Source: JBHIDJ01 sp046760105
GTDB lineage: Bacteria > Pseudomonadota > Gammaproteobacteria > Acidiferrobacterales > SPGG2
DNA length: 64,000 nt
NCBI GenBank assembly: GCA_046760105.1
Contig: JBHIDJ010000001.1
Coordinates: 1-64,000 of the forward strand
Direction: 5' to 3'
In this document: positions 63,744-64,000 of the stretch, in pieces
Numbering within the stretch: the stretch's first letter is position 1
Layout: each line of letters starts with the position of its first letter
Program-made: the position numbers and the translations under genes
The notes under the pieces: generated by a model
Seen by the model: only the letters and a program-made list of their open reading frames with translations
What the model was told of the DNA's origin: nothing
Databases searched by the model: none

Positions 63744-64000
63744 ATGCAAGCAGCCCCCGACCCCCAGGCGCTCGATCTGCAATGCACCCAACGCCTGCCG
63801 TATCACTTCGCTAAACGCCACGGGGTCATTAGCGCCCGCTTGATAGACGAAGGCATCGAAGTCTGGGTGCGCTCCGGTGTCAGCAGTGCCGTGCTCGCCG
63901 AGCTACAGCGGGCCTTAGGCCAGGCGGTGTATCTACGCGAGCTCACCCCGGAGGCGTTTGACACGGCCTTGAACCGCGCCTACGAGCGCGGCATGAGCCA
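63744..64000 (+). CDS. gspE: Type II secretion ATPase GspE, 5' part
   Basis: Begins ATG 63744, 18 bp after gspD, and runs off the right edge. The 85 codons seen give an N-terminal MshEN/N1E-type domain (LQCTQRLPYHFAKRHGVISARLIDEGIEVWV ... VYLRELTPEAFDTALNRAYERGM). The ATPase core is outside the window. Call based on this domain and operon order. Confidence 0.85.
   Translation, partial: MQAAPDPQALDLQCTQRLPYHFAKRHGVISARLIDEGIEVWVRSGVSSAVLAELQRALGQAVYLRELTPEAFDTALNRAYERGMS

Overview
The window looks like part of a gammaproteobacterial chromosome. The housekeeping order rpoE-rseA-rseB / lepA-lepB-DUF4845-rnc-era-recO-pdxJ-acpS, the nadB / ygfX-sdhE / ygfZ arrangement, and the run dnaE-accA-tilS-pyrG-kdsA-eno-ftsB are typical of that class. 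A cbb3 oxidase, an FNR-type regulator, many c-type cytochromes, fumarate reductase and an arsenic-type gene pair suggest a microaerophilic or facultatively anaerobic respirer. The species cannot be named from the sequence. I saw no rRNA, tRNA, CRISPR array or intact insertion sequence.

Region 1 (1-9.1 kb): the end of a Yip1-type membrane protein, ccoNOQP, fnr, a relic zone holding two truncated gene copies (4.7-5.4 kb), an NTF2-like protein, two SAM methyltransferases (one frameshifted), a lipoprotein cytochrome c and a DUF1127 protein. Region 2 (9.1-17.7 kb, minus strand): a nine-gene V/A-type ATPase operon. Region 3 (17.9-28.5 kb, plus strand): rquA-frdC-frdA-frdB (rhodoquinone synthesis beside quinol:fumarate reductase), a CPA2 antiporter and a Coq10-like protein. 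These are followed by an ethylbenzene-dehydrogenase-type cytochrome with a NapC-like tetrahaem protein, then a truncated Tat/Fe-S remnant, a cysteine-less AhpD-like protein and a UbiA prenyltransferase. Region 4 (28.7-37.2 kb): a kinase-M23-aminotransferase fusion, a small membrane protein, arsR-arsI, a small membrane protein, and a GspG-like pseudopilin paired with a GGDEF-EAL protein. Region 5 (37.3-60.4 kb): core housekeeping genes. Region 6 (60.6-64 kb): type II secretion genes gspC, gspD and the start of gspE.

The most coherent new picture is an anaerobic-respiration island across the first 28 kb. FNR-type boxes (TTGAT-N4-ATCAA) lie before fnr, the lipoprotein cytochrome, rquA-frd, the ethylbenzene-dehydrogenase-type cytochrome, and the Tat-remnant/UbiA operon. 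In the last four the box centre is exactly 29.5 bp before a plausible -10 hexamer, which is class II FNR geometry. Two of the promoters carry tandem boxes 32 bp apart. The inferred logic is that low oxygen activates FNR, which turns on rhodoquinone-linked fumarate respiration and a quinol-to-periplasm cytochrome chain whose final acceptor is unknown. The V-ATPase shares the divergent control region with rquA.
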